Shown one piece after another: positions 1 to 12,446 of a stretch of DNA of 64,000 bases. Position numbers and translations under genes: made by a program. Source of the stretch: Hippasteria phrygiana (lineage: Eukaryota > Echinodermata > Asteroidea > Valvatida > Goniasteridae); NCBI GenBank assembly GCA_037893225.1, contig JAZGUH010000155.1, positions 1,054,001-1,118,000 on the forward strand. Direction: 5' to 3'. Under the pieces are notes generated by a model. That model was not told the origin of the DNA, searched no databases, and was given only the letters and a program-made list of their open reading frames with translations. Every line of letters begins with the position of its first letter. Position 1 is the stretch's first letter.

Positions 1-1380
1 CGTTGTGGGATTCCTATATTTGTATGAAACACCGTGGCACGCAGAAGCGGGCATTCGGCAACAGGCCAATTTTTGACTGAATGAGGGCGCTGTAAAGACA
101 CCGGTTTGGACAATACAAACACTAATGATTTCACATTAATTAAAGAAAATTTCCATATTTAGTAACTTAACCAAAATTAAAAGAATTACAGACTGTACAA
201 ATTAATTAATTGGAGCAACTTACTTCAATCACAATGAATTTGTCCCCCCCAAAAAAAACAACAACAACAAAATCAACAACAACAACGGCGTAGTCATTGT
301 GCCCTCCTTTGCTCAATAATCGGGCCTATATTAAGTTGAAACCTGAAAATTGCCAAATACCTGCGATGCCTTCAGATAAAACGTTTCCATTTGTTTTATA
401 TTCGCATCAACAGTTTAAAAAAAAGAAGATTCATTTGAGTTGCGTATCCGTCCCCTGCTCCAAGATGTAGTCATTTTAAAGATTTGTTTTGAGTTCTGAG
501 CAACTCGTCAATGAGCAGAACGACATCTGTCGGAGTGAAAAAATGCCTATGGACCGGGATCATGATAGTTTTTAACACCAACTACAAGGGTAAAATTTGG
601 ATGCGCCAATCCAATTATCTTATCAATTTAGGCATACGCGTAAATTACAAAACAACGATAAACACAGCACCATTTCCCCAGAAATGTTGTTTGTGATGTA
701 TAGGCCCACGTCCGGTCATGCGTCCGCTCATCATACGTCCGGTCACTGATACGTTTGTGACAATAGATTACGGTAGCTGTTCACTTTAGTATAAAAGTCA
801 ATTCTTTGCCTGTGGTCAAATACCGGAATGCTAAGAATGTATTATGCTAAACTTTTTTTGGAATCAAGTATAGGCTGAGTTTGATATTGAGGTTTTCAAT
901 GGGATTTGACTGCTAAAATTATTTTTGGATACTTACATAGCTGATACTCATTTAGGGGCAGAACTTCCTGGAAGTTTCGTTAACATGCACAGGAGGCATA
1001 TAATGTGGGGAGGGGAGGGCTAGTGCGCACACCCCCATAAAAATCGTCTACCCCCCCCCCCCCCCCCGTCATTCCCCACAGAAAATTTCACAAACGGAGA
1101 AAACAATAGTATTATTAAGAAAAATACTGTAAGCGCCCCCTCCCCCACTGTAACAGCTACTCCCCACTCTCCCCCAATGGGGAGAGCCCTGGCTACACCG
1201 CTTTGGCTACGCCGCTTGCCCTAAGCCGCTGGCCCTATAACCCGCTGGCCCTAACCCGCTGGCGAATTATTTTTTTCCAAAACGTCATCCGAATGGATAC
1301 ATTGTTGAGCACCCTCTATAACACTTTTGGTACGCGTGTGTTATAGGGCTGGGTATATAATGCAATGAATTCTCGATGTC
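1..1380. other. Non-coding stretch, no gene seen
   Basis: AT-rich DNA with no convincing exon. It contains an A/CAA-rich simple stretch near 245-290, a 17-base poly-C run at about 1051-1067, and a short degenerate tandem repeat of a CCGCTGGCCCTAAC-like unit at about 1190-1264. The short open frames here have no recognisable composition or motifs. Confidence 0.5.
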
Positions 1381-1390
1381 TGCCGAGCGT

Positions 1391-1455
1391 TCCGATGGCC
1401 TAGTAGATACGGTGTTGGACTGTGAGGTAGAAGATTGTGGGTTCGAGACCTCAAC
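1391..1455 (+). repeat. tRNA-derived SINE head (degenerate)
   Basis: The stretch has an A-box-like TGGCCTAGTAGATA followed about 40 bases later by a B-box-like GGTTCGAGACC. This is the internal RNA polymerase III promoter layout of a tRNA. It does not fold into a convincing cloverleaf, so I read it as the head of a tRNA-derived SINE, not a working tRNA gene. No second copy of this exact family was seen in the window. Confidence 0.45.
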
Positions 1456-1465
1456 GTTACCAAAA

Positions 1466-3760
1466 ATAATTCCAGCTTTGGAGGATTTTTTCAAAGGGAA
1501 ATATAGTCCGAAATTTCATTACGTTCGAATTCATTTTTTTCTTCTAATTCGTGGCTCCAGATGATCTTTTTTAAACGGAAGCAAGTCCGAAATCTCATAG
1601 CGTTAACCCGATTCGGATGTCGTTTGGGGAAAAAATTCGCAAACCGCTGATCTTTACCTTAAACGTCTTTTGCAGGTCCTAATGCTCAAATTCGCACAGG
1701 TGGAATCCATGGGCACGAGGCTGAATGCACATTGCCCATGCAATTTGTTGCAATAAAACTAAAGTCTGGGTTATGACATGCAGAGGTATTCAGGTTTCTG
1801 GGTTTTAATAACTGAGGTTTAACTGTTAAAGTAAACAAAAAACATTCATGGAAGTCGCAGTGCAGTCATAAAAATCCCGAAGATCTCATAAAAACAAGGC
1901 TTTTTCACCTCCGGCTAATAGGCCTATCTATACATTCCTTTATGTATAATATACTGTGTAGGGCAGCGCAGGCTGAAGTGAACAATGTTGGGTTCGCTGA
2001 CAAAACATCCCGGAGGAAATTTATTGTTTTCAGAGGCTAAAGGCGGCGGGGAAGACCACGGGCATCGTACGAATCGTGGAGAAGTCAGAGTAAACACGCG
2101 CTCCACGACCGCCACACAATTCAGCACCAGCATCTCGGTGTATGATGGCGCCTGCATGCGCCACTTTGTTTACGGAGGCTCAGTGGACAGAACGTGTCAA
2201 TGCTCGCTTCTGAAGTTTCAGAACCTCTTGAATCTTCGCAAGAAGTTCAAGAAGTTTACTCAAGACCACGACACTCGCAAAATTTCTCCAGTAGAAAATA
2301 TGATATTTGTGGAGTGTCAATTTAGGAGAGTGGACATAAATATGCAGGATCATAATTCTGCATACCGGACGGAGACAACAAGCGTCATAACATGTCGCTC
2401 GCATCAAAAGTACCGCGAAAGCACACTTGAGACATCCCCACGTTCTCAGCATCACCGTTGATTAGTCTGGAGTCTGATCTCCATCAGTTTTAGTCACAAG
2501 ATAGTGAATTTCTGCTACGGATATGGTACAGGCCCACTCCTGCTAAAATGAATAGTATTATTTATCATGTAAAGTGTATGTGCAAATATTGAGCGCCGAG
2601 TCGCGTAATTATATGTTTTTACTTCATGTTTTCTTGGTGTGGTTTCTATTTCCGTCAAGGTCCCCGTACGATGCATGAATGAGGCGTGCTATTCGCAGTG
2701 CCAGCAAATGATGGAACTGGATCGATCAGGATGAACGATGCACAGGCATCTCGTATTATCAGGCATCCATGCCTGCGGAAAAAAATCTAATCGGTACACA
2801 TATTCGTATACTTGCAACTGTATAAAGACCAGACAAAATATGGAACGCATCGTGCGCGGCAAACGTTGTAGCCAATATTTCAAATGAATGTCTAATAATC
2901 ATAATTTTCCCCAACATTAAACTTGATGTTTGCGGCACAGCAACAAATATTTTTCCCAAAACGGTTACAAAACCATTCAAGGGTTAATTCATATTGAGAA
3001 TATTTTAAGAAAAAGAGAGAAACTGTACAATGGATTTTGTATCGGCTGTATAGGTTCTAACAGGAAGCTTGCTCAGCTACTAAATGTTAGTCAGTGTGCT
3101 GTTGAAAATCGCATTGAGCAAAAACGTTCGCCATGGTTGCAGAGTAGACACACAACAAGACAACATTCCATGATTCAGTGATGTTTGCACCTAACACGAC
3201 ACTTTACCGGTGTCGAGTTAAATGTACTATGGCACTTGTTTCTATTTTCATATTTAACCGGACGAATTGAAACCCAACTGATACCAATAACAGGATGTAT
3301 TGAGCAGAACTCTAGGTTAACAATTTGACATCAAAAATATGCCTCATGTTGACAGAGGAAACTGGATACCTGGCATAATGAATGTTCTTGACTGCATATT
3401 TTGTTTAACAGCAACACGTGCATAAACATCTACAAAATTTCATGTTTAAAATAAGGAATGCATTAACAATGAAGTAGAGTTCTCCCGAATGTTGTCAAAC
3501 TTTTAAAAAAGTGTTGAGCTCTATTGAAGATGTATTTGATTTTATTTCTAACCTGCTCTGGTTTCAAGGATGAAAACTGAAGAAAACGTTTTGAATTCGT
3601 ATGGCCGTTTAGGAAATTACGTACAATGTAAAAAATGACACACGAAATACTTCTCAACTTATTCCTTTATTCCACCTTATACATCCTGATGTAGTGGGGG
3701 GTTAAAATATAGAAACAACAGGCATTCAAATTTGAAAAAAGGAGAGAATAGTTCTCTTAC
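1466..3760. other. Non-coding stretch, one doubtful exon signal
   Basis: No confident gene. The open frame at 1985-2461 plus has no protein-like composition. On the minus strand a good acceptor (a T-rich tract ending in CAG) lies near 2773 and opens a frame of about 27 codons, but its phase does not fit the candidate exon at 3761-3866. I did not call it. Confidence 0.4.
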
Positions 3761-3866
3761 CGTGACAGTCGTGAAGATAGTTCTTCTCATTGGGGTTAAG
3801 GAGGGGCCAACAGTGAAATGGGGAGTTGTCTAACTCATGCCACGCCCACACACGGCTGAAGGACAC
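3761..3866 (-). CDS. Candidate internal exon of an unidentified minus-strand gene
   Basis: On the minus strand a pyrimidine-rich tract ends in ACAG directly before a 106-base frame, which ends in G followed by the donor gtaaga. The other two frames of the exon contain stops. The open frame reads 35 codons, including the motif HCWPLLNPNEKNYLHDCH, and ends with one extra base, so the next exon should begin with two bases. The peptide is polar and rich in Trp, His and Cys. I do not recognise the family. Upstream (higher coordinate) the frame stays open for about 230 bases, so a longer exon without the upstream intron is possible. No phase-compatible neighbour was found, which keeps confidence moderate. 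Confidence 0.4.
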
Positions 3867-4329
3867 CTGTTTGAAGAGAAGATAATTGGGAAAATTCAGG
3901 GCGCAGGTGGCGGGAGATAATTCAAAGTCCAGACACAGGTGCAAGACTGAATAGAAACGGAGGAACGCTATCCTTGACCGTGGCATTTCAAGGCTGACAT
4001 TTTGATACAGTAGTCGGGTTCCATCAAGGCCGCATCCGCATGTTTCGTCCCTACTGGCGCGCCGTCTTAAATAATCGACCGCACCTTCATTAAACAACTC
4101 AACACTTTAATTAACAAAAAAAAATAGATTCTCTGTATATGAGGTAATTAAACTCCGGAATTTGACAAACTTCACACACACATATTCATTTGAAGTATCT
4201 CTGAACTCATACCTTAAACATCCGTCATGCAGTGAGGGTTAAAATACTTTTTTAAATCGTACTGTACGGTACCATTTTGTATGTGTTATTTAACTTCTAT
4301 CGCTGTCTTTGTATTTCTAATTATTCCTT

Positions 4330-4475
4330 GTGAATTTTCCACAGTAGGGTATCCACTCGACAAGCTCATGCTTTTTGGAGACCTCCATCCATACACAATT
4401 TCAAATGTTAGATAATTGCATGTAGGCCCTATGTGCTGGTAAAAAATTAAACAATTGAAATGAATTGAAATCTCA
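4330..4475 (+). mobile_element. 5'-truncated LINE 3' end (same family as the 57-kb LINE)
   Basis: A segment containing ACTCGACAAGCTCATGC and then TTTTTGGAGACCTCC closely matches the 3' end of the LINE at 57150-57200, where ACTCGACAAGCTCTGC is followed by TTTTTGGGGATCCCC. It ends in a short A/T-rich tail with repeated TTGAAATGAA. This fits a dead-on-arrival, 5'-truncated insertion in the plus orientation. The exact 5' limit is unclear. Confidence 0.6.
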
Positions 4476-4852
4476 AGTGCCTCAAGTAATAACTTCTAGT
4501 TACTACTGCGCAATTGTTTTAATAGTGTGAATCACATTTGGGGAGGAATAACTTGGCAAAACGTGTTTGCATATACACTCTCTGTTTTGTACACAAACAA
4601 ATATACCGATGAAAGGTTTCCACTTGACCGATAGATAAGCCAACCAAAGCATAACCAGCTGCGATAAATACACAGACAACGAGACATGCAAATAGCTCGA
4701 ATCAAACACAAAACGTATGTAGACAAGCACTGCTCACAAAGTCATGACGACTGCATTAAAGCGTGTTTTTTTTTACTTTGCACACACCGCATTTTCAAGT
4801 TCGATCTACTTGCGTGGTGGTAAGCTCAAGAAAGTTGACTCACCAAAATAAG

Positions 4853-4903
4853 ATGACAAAAAAGAAGTCTGCCCCTTTCCAGCGCAACCATGACCCCTCC
4901 AGG
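4853..4903 (+). CDS. Candidate first coding exon, unidentified gene
   Basis: An ATG opens a 17-codon frame, MTKKKSAPFQRNHDPSR, that runs directly into a strong donor (AGG followed by gtaagtg). The peptide is basic and polar, as many N-termini are. No downstream exon starting in phase 0 could be identified between here and 11 kb, so the gene is unknown and the call may be chance. It lies about 1 kb from the minus-strand exon at 3761-3866 and points away from it, so a divergent pair is possible. Confidence 0.3.
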
Positions 4904-6794
4904 GTAAGTGTATGCATACGGCACAGGCACACAAAAATAATGCCACGGCAACTGTAAACACTTGAGCCTCTCGGTCGAGTCCAGTTGTCTCCACGAATTA
5001 CCAGCACCGAGGTTTTAGCCCTTCGCCAAACTTTATTAGCCTTATCCAATGATAAGAGATGAATTATAATGAACAGAAGTTGCCACTTTTGTCTAGTACT
5101 GGTACTACACTGGAGATGTAGAGAGGAACGCAGAGAAAGTCCCTCGCGTATTCCGGCAAACTAAATCTCAGCTCCAGGTGACGATGTTTTATATTCCTGG
5201 TCTCTGTTGATCTTTCCATGCATAGCTAGGTGTAAGCTGATCGATGGAGTATTGTTCCCAGTTTGTGTTGCATGAACGCTAAGTTAATTTCAGGTGCGTT
5301 GGGTTGCCAGTAATAACTCGCAAACCACCACTCACAGCGCGAAAGGCAACAAAGCCAGACGTATCCACTGTAATTCAAGTGTAAAATTTTCACCGTGCGG
5401 TGACGAGCAATCCGGGCGGTGACATGACATCAATGACACTCCTCCCATTGTGCAACGCGACAATCCCCGATGATTTTGATTATAGCATCCACAGCGGAAG
5501 ATACGCGCGTTGTATGGCTTTATGGTTATAACAGCTCTGCCTCCCTGGTACCTCCCGTTAGCTCGGTGGTCTGATGAAGTCTGTTGCTTCTTCGTGTGAA
5601 TAGCTCTGCTTCAGTTGTAGGAGAGGTTTAGGAGTATGCGCTGAGTGATTCTTGGGGCTCGTAGTCACCGATCCGTCTTGCCTTGCAGCTCACTGGCTGC
5701 CCGTCTGACCTGCTATCGGCTCCGGTGCTGTGACCTCCGAGGCCTGGTGGTGCGGTGGATGGGTGGACTGCAGGGGCATAGAGTGACTGGAGCGTGGCGT
5801 ATCAAATGATAGCTGCTCTCACGGTTTGTTTAGCGTGTAATGAGAAAGTACAAGTGCAACATAATGAACGGGGCCTGTATTTTTGGGATACAGAAAATAT
5901 CAACTTACACTAAGGGAAAACTAATAAAACAGCTGTATTTTGTTCTGCCAGCGGTACGATTTTTTGGGTCTTGCGAGTCCTATTTTGTAGAAGATATTTC
6001 ATGTGGTTTTCTCATGTACGCGACAGATAGATTTGATTCTACAATGGAAAGCAAAGCCCCCATATCCTAGGTTGTTTTGCAATACATGTAATACTGATAT
6101 CAAAAACTAAGTTTAAATTAGGCACTTATAAAAACAAAATTTGATTGCTTCGGTTCAACAAGAAATGTTTATATGCCACATTTCTATATTAATGGGCTTA
6201 TCGTCTGTGCCACTAATATTATTTGCACACTTGTCAAAAATTCAATTTGATCGTAAGCAAGGACTATCAGGGTCCATATTTAGTGAGACAACAACTTCAG
6301 GTCTTACACTGACTGTTCATCCCCGGCTCCAGATTGACTTAATTAATGCAAGAAGGAACAGAGGCCTACCCCGTAGGGCGATGGTATTTTCATTTCAAAA
6401 TCGTCAATTGATTCCAGTGACGCGGCACTGATTTCTTTTGAAGGCAGATCGCTCAAGCGAGAACTGCTTTATAATTTTATACTGTTTGCATTACCTGTAA
6501 TAGCTGTAGGTGATGCGGATACTTCGAGAGCCAGCTTGAAATCTTTAATGAAAATTTGTCAGCATAGCTAGGCCTCTATGCTGAGGCTGCTAGAGGGAAG
6601 AATCTCAAAGAGGGCAAGATCATAAGGCAAGAGTCTAGTCACACTGCAGTGAGAGTGATCAAAACCTAAGGTAAAGAGAACACATTTTTTGCCGTTGGCG
6701 CCTGGTTGAAGCGAGGCTGGATAGCTACACGTATTACGAGAGGGCGCCCCCATGCGATCGTCACGGTGATGAGTCCATTGGTAGTATAAGTTTG

Positions 6795-7020
6795 TTTTCG
6801 AAACCATGGCTTCGTCTGCGGCTTCGGCACCGTCTCCGACTTCTGAATAACTGAGAAGCAAACCTAATGGAAATATTTAATTTCTTACTTTCATAATCAA
6901 CCGAATGAATGTTCCTGAAGCAGAAGGTTCACCAAAATTTAAAATATTTCAAATTGGTTTGCTTCTCAGTTATTCAGAAGACGGAGAGGAAGCCGTACCG
7001 GCCAAAGCCGCTATATTGTG
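6795..7020. repeat. Foldback (inverted) repeat, about 70-bp arms
   Basis: The minus-strand reading of about 6795-6868 matches the plus-strand reading of about 6950-7015. Both contain GGTTTGCTTCTCAGTTATTC followed by a GGAGA..GAAGCCG stretch. The similarity continues inward through an A/T-rich part, leaving a loop of roughly 50 bases. It is probably a small palindromic DNA transposon. No target-site duplication was identified. Confidence 0.6.
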
Positions 7021-7109
7021 GGGCATGCATATGATAATATCGGCATGTATGTGTGTACGCGTGTGTGCTAAAACATGGCTGCCATGACGTCCTATACTGT
7101 ATGTCGTTG

Positions 7110-7360
7110 GTGTGGTAACAGTAAGAATTGTGGTGACGATTGGGATGATGTGGATGGTGGTGGTGATGTTGGTGGTGATGGTGAAGGTGGTTATTGTGGA
7201 GGTGGTCATGGTGCTGATATTAGTTGGGACGATATTGGGGATGATTGAGATGAGGGTGATAGGGCGCCGATGGTGAAGATATCAAGATAACGATGGGGTG
7301 GCGGAAAGTGTGGAGTATAGACGGCGGTGACGGTCGTGGTGATAGCAGTGATGATATAAG
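7110..7360. repeat. Degenerate GGTGAT/GATGGT simple repeat
   Basis: An imperfect purine/T-rich repeat of GGTGAT-like and GATGGT-like units. On the minus strand it gives Thr/Ile-rich frames that are translation artefacts. Confidence 0.6.
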
Positions 7361-8971
7361 CAAACAGTTAAAAATGGCTAATAACTTGTTATCGGTAAAA
7401 AACAAAAATACCGCGTAAATCCTCGCAGCGGATTGGTCCCTACACTTGACGCCATCTTGACGCCATTAAACGTGGCTGTGCGATACGCGTTGACGCTGCC
7501 ACATTTAGCGTTATCATAATTCAAAGTGTTTGGTTTCTAATGAACCTACCTGCAATTTTAATTAATCTCGCCCTTGAGAATTATTTTATTTTTATTATTT
7601 ATATCACTGCAACAGCACGCACATCCCTATACGTTAATGCAATACTCTGTATTTCCTCAACTGATATCCGAATATTTGAGCAAACAATCAAGCCAACCAT
7701 GGATCTTCAATTTTGTTTGAAGGGGTAGACATGTTAACCCGAGGTGCACTTGTAAACCTTTTCCTCTTGACTGCCCGCCACAACAACAAAATAAACTGAA
7801 AAATAATGAAGAAAAGTTATTAAGACTTTCTTAAGAGAGACAAAATGTCACAAAATAATGACATGGTGTTATGAATGACACGAGGGGTGTGTATAACGAG
7901 CTCTTCATTCAAGGGAAAACGTAAACCTCAGGATTCCGAGGGTCATGGGCGGCGATCCCGGGGGACAGAGGGAATATTTTGGGGGAGGGGACGGCTATGG
8001 CAGTGTCCCCCCTTGTCATATACATTTTATGGGTCATTGGCTTTTACATGTACCATATGCACCAGAATACACAAAGATCAGCAAACATAAAAAAAAAACA
8101 ATTCCCATGATACACAAGAGACACCGAGTACAAAACACTTAACAATATGCTATTGTTGGTAGGGTGCTTCACGCCATTTCGGCCTTTTTGTGATGTACTT
8201 TAGTTTAGCACTTCAGTTAAGTTACATTAGAGGAAGGAAACATCTACTATATGTTTAGCGTCATTTGTGATGCTTGTTGGGCTGTCTTTCCCTTGGGACG
8301 CTATGCGTTTGGCCTAAGTTACGGGATTCAGACCCTCCGTCACGAGAAATCGCCGCCGCTGCCGAGGCTTAACGATGGCGTTCACACTTCCCTTTTGCCG
8401 AGGGCGCGCTAACCCAGTTCGGAAACCCAACCACGATGCAAGTTGGGTTATCGATGCTACACTCTCCATGTTAAAGGTTCACAGATATCAGAAATGCTGC
8501 AAATGCCTGAGACAATGTTTAATATACAAAAGCAATATAGATTTCGATGATTTTGATGGTTTTTTGTGTGTTAGGTAATTATCGAGACATGACAAAAAGA
8601 ACTTAATTTCTCCATGTATTATTTTATAGCATTTTCCCCTGTTTTAATTTCTGCGAAGCCGTTATCGATTAGGCAAGGGACGATTCTCTGAAATGTGAAA
8701 AAGATCTTTCTATTTAATATTAGTGGAACCGTACTGAAATTATCATAGTGTGAAGAACTTCTAAAAAGAAGAATACCATTGGCATCCCCGGTGTAGGATG
8801 TGTTCATATGTGACGCTGAAAAGATTGACCAACAACTTCCCGAATTATGGACCTTTCTGCCCTTCATGGTTTACAACACGTGACTGATCGGAATATCATG
8901 GGTTACCGGTTACATCATAGTATATACAAAATAACAATAGTATGGAGTGCGTATAGGGTATATGGACAGGG

Positions 8972-9117
8972 GCGGGGGGGGGGGGGGGGGGTGGGGGGGG
9001 GGGGGGGGGGGTGGGGGGAGGGGTACCCCTATACACATGTCGTGCTGGGTATCATAAACTGCATATGAAGAATGATATGGAGCAAAGGGAACGCCCCCCC
9101 CCCCCCCCCCCCCCCCC
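8972..9117. repeat. Long poly-G block facing a poly-C block
   Basis: An almost pure G tract of about 40 bases, broken by single C or T bases, runs from about 8972 to 9013. About 80 bases later a 24-28-base pure C tract follows (about 9090-9117). The pair forms an inverted G/C foldback around a short unique loop. Other pure G or C tracts occur near 1051, 9311, 11490, 15081, 21925, 34027, 45783, 58903, 59648, 59880, 61203 and 62979. Exact lengths are assembly-sensitive. Confidence 0.8.
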
Positions 9118-9485
9118 ATGAGTATGGGCCCTGATTTATGCTCTATTTCAGCACATCACTGCGTCATTGCCAGTACATTGCCAGTACATTAGTAATTATT
9201 ACGTGTGCGTCATATTCATGTGCAAAACGCGGTTGCGCGTTGCGTCATAGAGTACAGTATTCGGGAGTTACAGTCGGGGGGTTTGCAAAATGTACAGTGA
9301 GGGAGACTGAGGGGGGGGGGGGGGGGGGGGAGCTACACCGCTGAGCACAGCTACAGCCTGCTGCATCATGCACTCAACAATCAACTCAGAATTGCCAAAA
9401 AGCAAACATGACTGTCGTAGACCTGAGAGCTAGCTCTTTGTCGGGTAGATAGGCTACATGCAGCCCTTCATTTATAGGCTATAGA

Positions 9486-9600
9486 GTACCGAAGTGATGA
9501 CGTCAATGCAATGTTTGGAACCAGAATACTTTTGTTATTTGGTGTCAAGTGTTTGCATGACTGGCTGTTAACAAAGGAAAGGTCGAAATCTACATTTGTT
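9486..9600 (+). mobile_element. Fragment of a dispersed DNA element (copy of the 31.9-kb element)
   Basis: This segment (GTACCGAAGTGATGACGTCA, then GCAATGTTTGGAACCAG and AATACTTTTGTTATTT) matches the reverse complement of about 31990-32105, inside the element at 31870-32160. The copy here lacks both ends, so it is an old fragment. Confidence 0.6.
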
Positions 9601-10984
9601 TGGAACCAGTTGTCATGCTAACTGACGTTACACTTCGCAACTCCATAGCTATCCCCGAATTAATGGCGCGCGCGCAGCATTTTGCATATGTGCATGCGTC
9701 TTTTTACCTTTCTCTCCGCTTTTGTTCAATCCGATGGCAAAGAAAATGTGGATATTCATTTAATTATCATAAAAATAGAACTTGACAAAGTCTATGGCCT
9801 ACGCTACGCTTGTTGTTGATTGGTTGAAAGTGGGAAAGGGCCCGCGCAAAAAGTTGAGTCTCCTTGGCCCCAACCTCGTTCCCATGGTGTCGAGCAGCGC
9901 CCTCACCGACATCACAGCTGCTCTCTCACCCTGGTATGGGATCATTTAAATATCCAATAATTTTGGATACGCATGCAAATTAGGCTCCCTGTGAGCGATG
10001 TATTCTGGGTACGTAGTAGTCTGATGGCAATTCTTAAACTTCACATCTTCGTCGAATTCACAGCATAGGCTCTTTGGTACTAGATTGATTAGCTTGATTG
10101 TAAAATCTTGAAAAAGGCGGCAAACTACGTGCAGTTCATGGGTTCTCAGAATGGTTGACATGGTTGAGCATCAACGAAGCGTCATTTATCTCAAAATGAA
10201 AAGAACAAACAACAAAGTTACATACCCTTGTATGTGGCGCACACTCGAGGCAAATTAGGCTTCGGACTTCCTTTTGTCAGTTTTGATAAAGCCTAAAAAA
10301 AGGACAGGCTTTCGCCGGGGCAACAGGCCTCGGACTGCGGCATGGCGGGCGGCGTTTGCCGTTGGCACACAGGACCAAAAACCCGCCGTTTCGTTCGCAG
10401 CTGGAGCACTCTGACCAGGAGATCTGAGGAATCATTTGCTACAACCACTGCTAGTACTACTACATGCACGCCAGTTTAGCGATGTTGACCCCGTGCATCC
10501 TCCACCGTTTTATGGACCTTCGTTCCACAACTTAACTTCGGCATATTGTGTCACTTCGTGTGAAAGCTACGGTGAAAGCAATTGCGGAAAACTTTTTTTT
10601 GTCCACTGACTCTCCAGATGTGCGTCCCACGTTTGTCGCTTTTGGAACACAATTTAACTTCAAGATGCAAGTATCAGATTTGACGGGTGTATTTTTTGAG
10701 GGGCTGGGCGTCACCATTGCAGAAATTTCAGAGAATATATACTGCAGAAAAGTCACTAACGTTAAAAAATACCAACAAAAGTTTCACTTTTGGCGCGGCA
10801 AACTTTCATCAAGAAATACAGTGAAATCACCAACTGTACGGTTTTAATTTCTCTATATGCTAATAAGCTAATGCTGTATTTTCACTATCCAATCAGGGCA
10901 CGAGTAAGGAGTTCCTATCCCAGGGCTTACTATTGGAACGAGGTTGAAAATAAAGTAAGCCATGGGAACGAGGTTGCCTTGGCC

Positions 10985-11245
10985 CGTCTCCAATTTCAAT
11001 AGAGGGCGCTATATGTCGCAGGTCAAAGTTTACTGGTGTACCCGGCGGCGCGGCCGGACCAATGTTTTCGTTGAGCTTTCTCGCCACAATAATCGGGTAT
11101 TTCCCTTGAAAATTCGCTGTTCTTTGTGATGTTGATCCACGTGTTTAAGTTATGCAAGCCAAAACTAACATCTAAACAGACATGAGTGATTAGATCGGAG
11201 AGTTTCAAGTTAAAGTTTCGGAAGAAAACGGCGTAAACATTTAAG
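10985..11245 (+). promoter_or_regulatory. Presumed promoter and 5' leader of the PLEKHJ1-like gene
   Basis: The DNA before the first coding exon contains a short GC/CpG-rich patch (about 11040-11058, GGCGGCGCGGCCGG) and a CCAAT box at about 11059-11063. No TATA box is evident. The assignment rests mainly on position; the transcription start is not visible. Confidence 0.25.
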
Positions 11246-11378
11246 ATGAGGTTTTCCGAACATGAACTTTATCGTATGGCTTGTTCGGCCATTACAACGT
11301 CGACAATGCAAGGGAAATTGTTCTACAAAGGGATTCCGCAGGGAAAATTACGGCCAGTCAGGGAACTGCAGGGACTGG
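11246..11378 (+). CDS. PLEKHJ1: PLEKHJ1-like PH-domain protein, exon 1
   Basis: The ATG at 11246 opens 44 codons plus one base before the donor gtaagt. The N-terminus MRFSEHELYRMA resembles the vertebrate PLEKHJ1 start MRYNEKELQ, and MQGKLFYKG would be the first strand of the PH domain. The extra base (phase 1) joins the next exon exactly. Together the exons predict about 230 residues, against about 150 in vertebrate PLEKHJ1; most of the difference is the Gln/Pro-rich tail of the last exon. The family is a small single-PH-domain protein reported on endosomal membranes. Phosphoinositide binding here is inference. The part after GKLFYKG (about residues 30-44) is less conserved than I expected. 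Confidence 0.75.
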
Positions 11379-12446
11379 GTAAGTTTCATTTGTGTAGCGT
11401 GTAATGAGAAAGACATGGATTTTAAAAAGAGTACATTACCATGATTACAAATCAAAAAAGGGGATTTATTTTCGGGTGGTGGTGGGGGAGGGGGGGGGGG
11501 GGGGGGGGAGGTGGGTGTCGGGAGGTTGGAGGTAGTCCGAGTTTAAACTTGGCCCCTACTTATTCCCTTGTTTAACATTGGAACATGGTTTGGTGATAGT
11601 TCTTAAAAGGGTCCTAGGAAAATGCCTGCTGTGACCCCCAATAAATGGAAAATGTCTGAGCCTAAGACTAGAGTAAGACCCAACATCAGATTTCACCCTT
11701 AAAACAGCCACAAAGTATATGCCACCCATGGAGATGTGCCACCTGAGATACAGGTGCCAGGATTAGGCCATGAGAATGAAAGTATGAGTTTACTGTCCAA
11801 GACATTTTTGAAAAGTGATGAGGCTTTTTTTTTCAATTTCCCGCCTTTGAACATGTTGAAAACGCCCGCCACTATGAGTCACGTGATCAAGTATGGAACG
11901 ATCGGCTGCTCGGTCATCATCGCATGGGATCATTGCCAGCTTTGAATGCAATCATCAGATATCATCTTAAATGCATGCCATCGTTTTATATTTTTCATCA
12001 AACATTCTTCAAGTATTAATTCGAGTATTTACATGTACATGTACTTCAGACTCGTCATTTTAATGCTAGATTGAGATTGATTGAAAATACCGCATTCGTT
12101 CAATAAATCGAGAAATCGAGTACGGGCATCCAGGTTACTGAAGCAGTGTCGTCCATGGCGAAGATAGAAAACGATTTCTATTTGCCAATATTTTTGCGCG
12201 TAGTGTTCATCGACCAATCAGAGCGTGCGTTAGGTGCGTACTAATACGCAGAGGTCTCGCAGAACAGCTGAACTGGTTCCTCGTCTCTATCGCTATGCTA
12301 CGCTACGTAATTGTATTGCGGAGTGGAGCCGAGCCTTACGCAAAGACGAGAACCACTTTATCGCCATACATTTTGCTGCTGTCGGGCATCAGATATGGTT
12401 GCTGGTCAGAAAAATCACCACAACCAAATTGAAGGATGCAAATAAC

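Larger units (their letters stand above)
4904..10984. other. Long non-coding stretch with small repeats
   Basis: About 6 kb with no supported exon. It holds the foldback repeat at 6795-7020, a degenerate GGTGAT-rich simple repeat, poly-G/poly-C blocks near 9 kb and a fragment of a dispersed element at 9486-9600. The remaining open frames are short and lack motifs or splice context. Confidence 0.45.

Noticed and set aside
1985..2461. 158-codon plus-strand open frame
   Set aside because: No domain, low-complexity bias or splice context; the composition looks like random open DNA, and an antisense frame of similar quality overlaps it.
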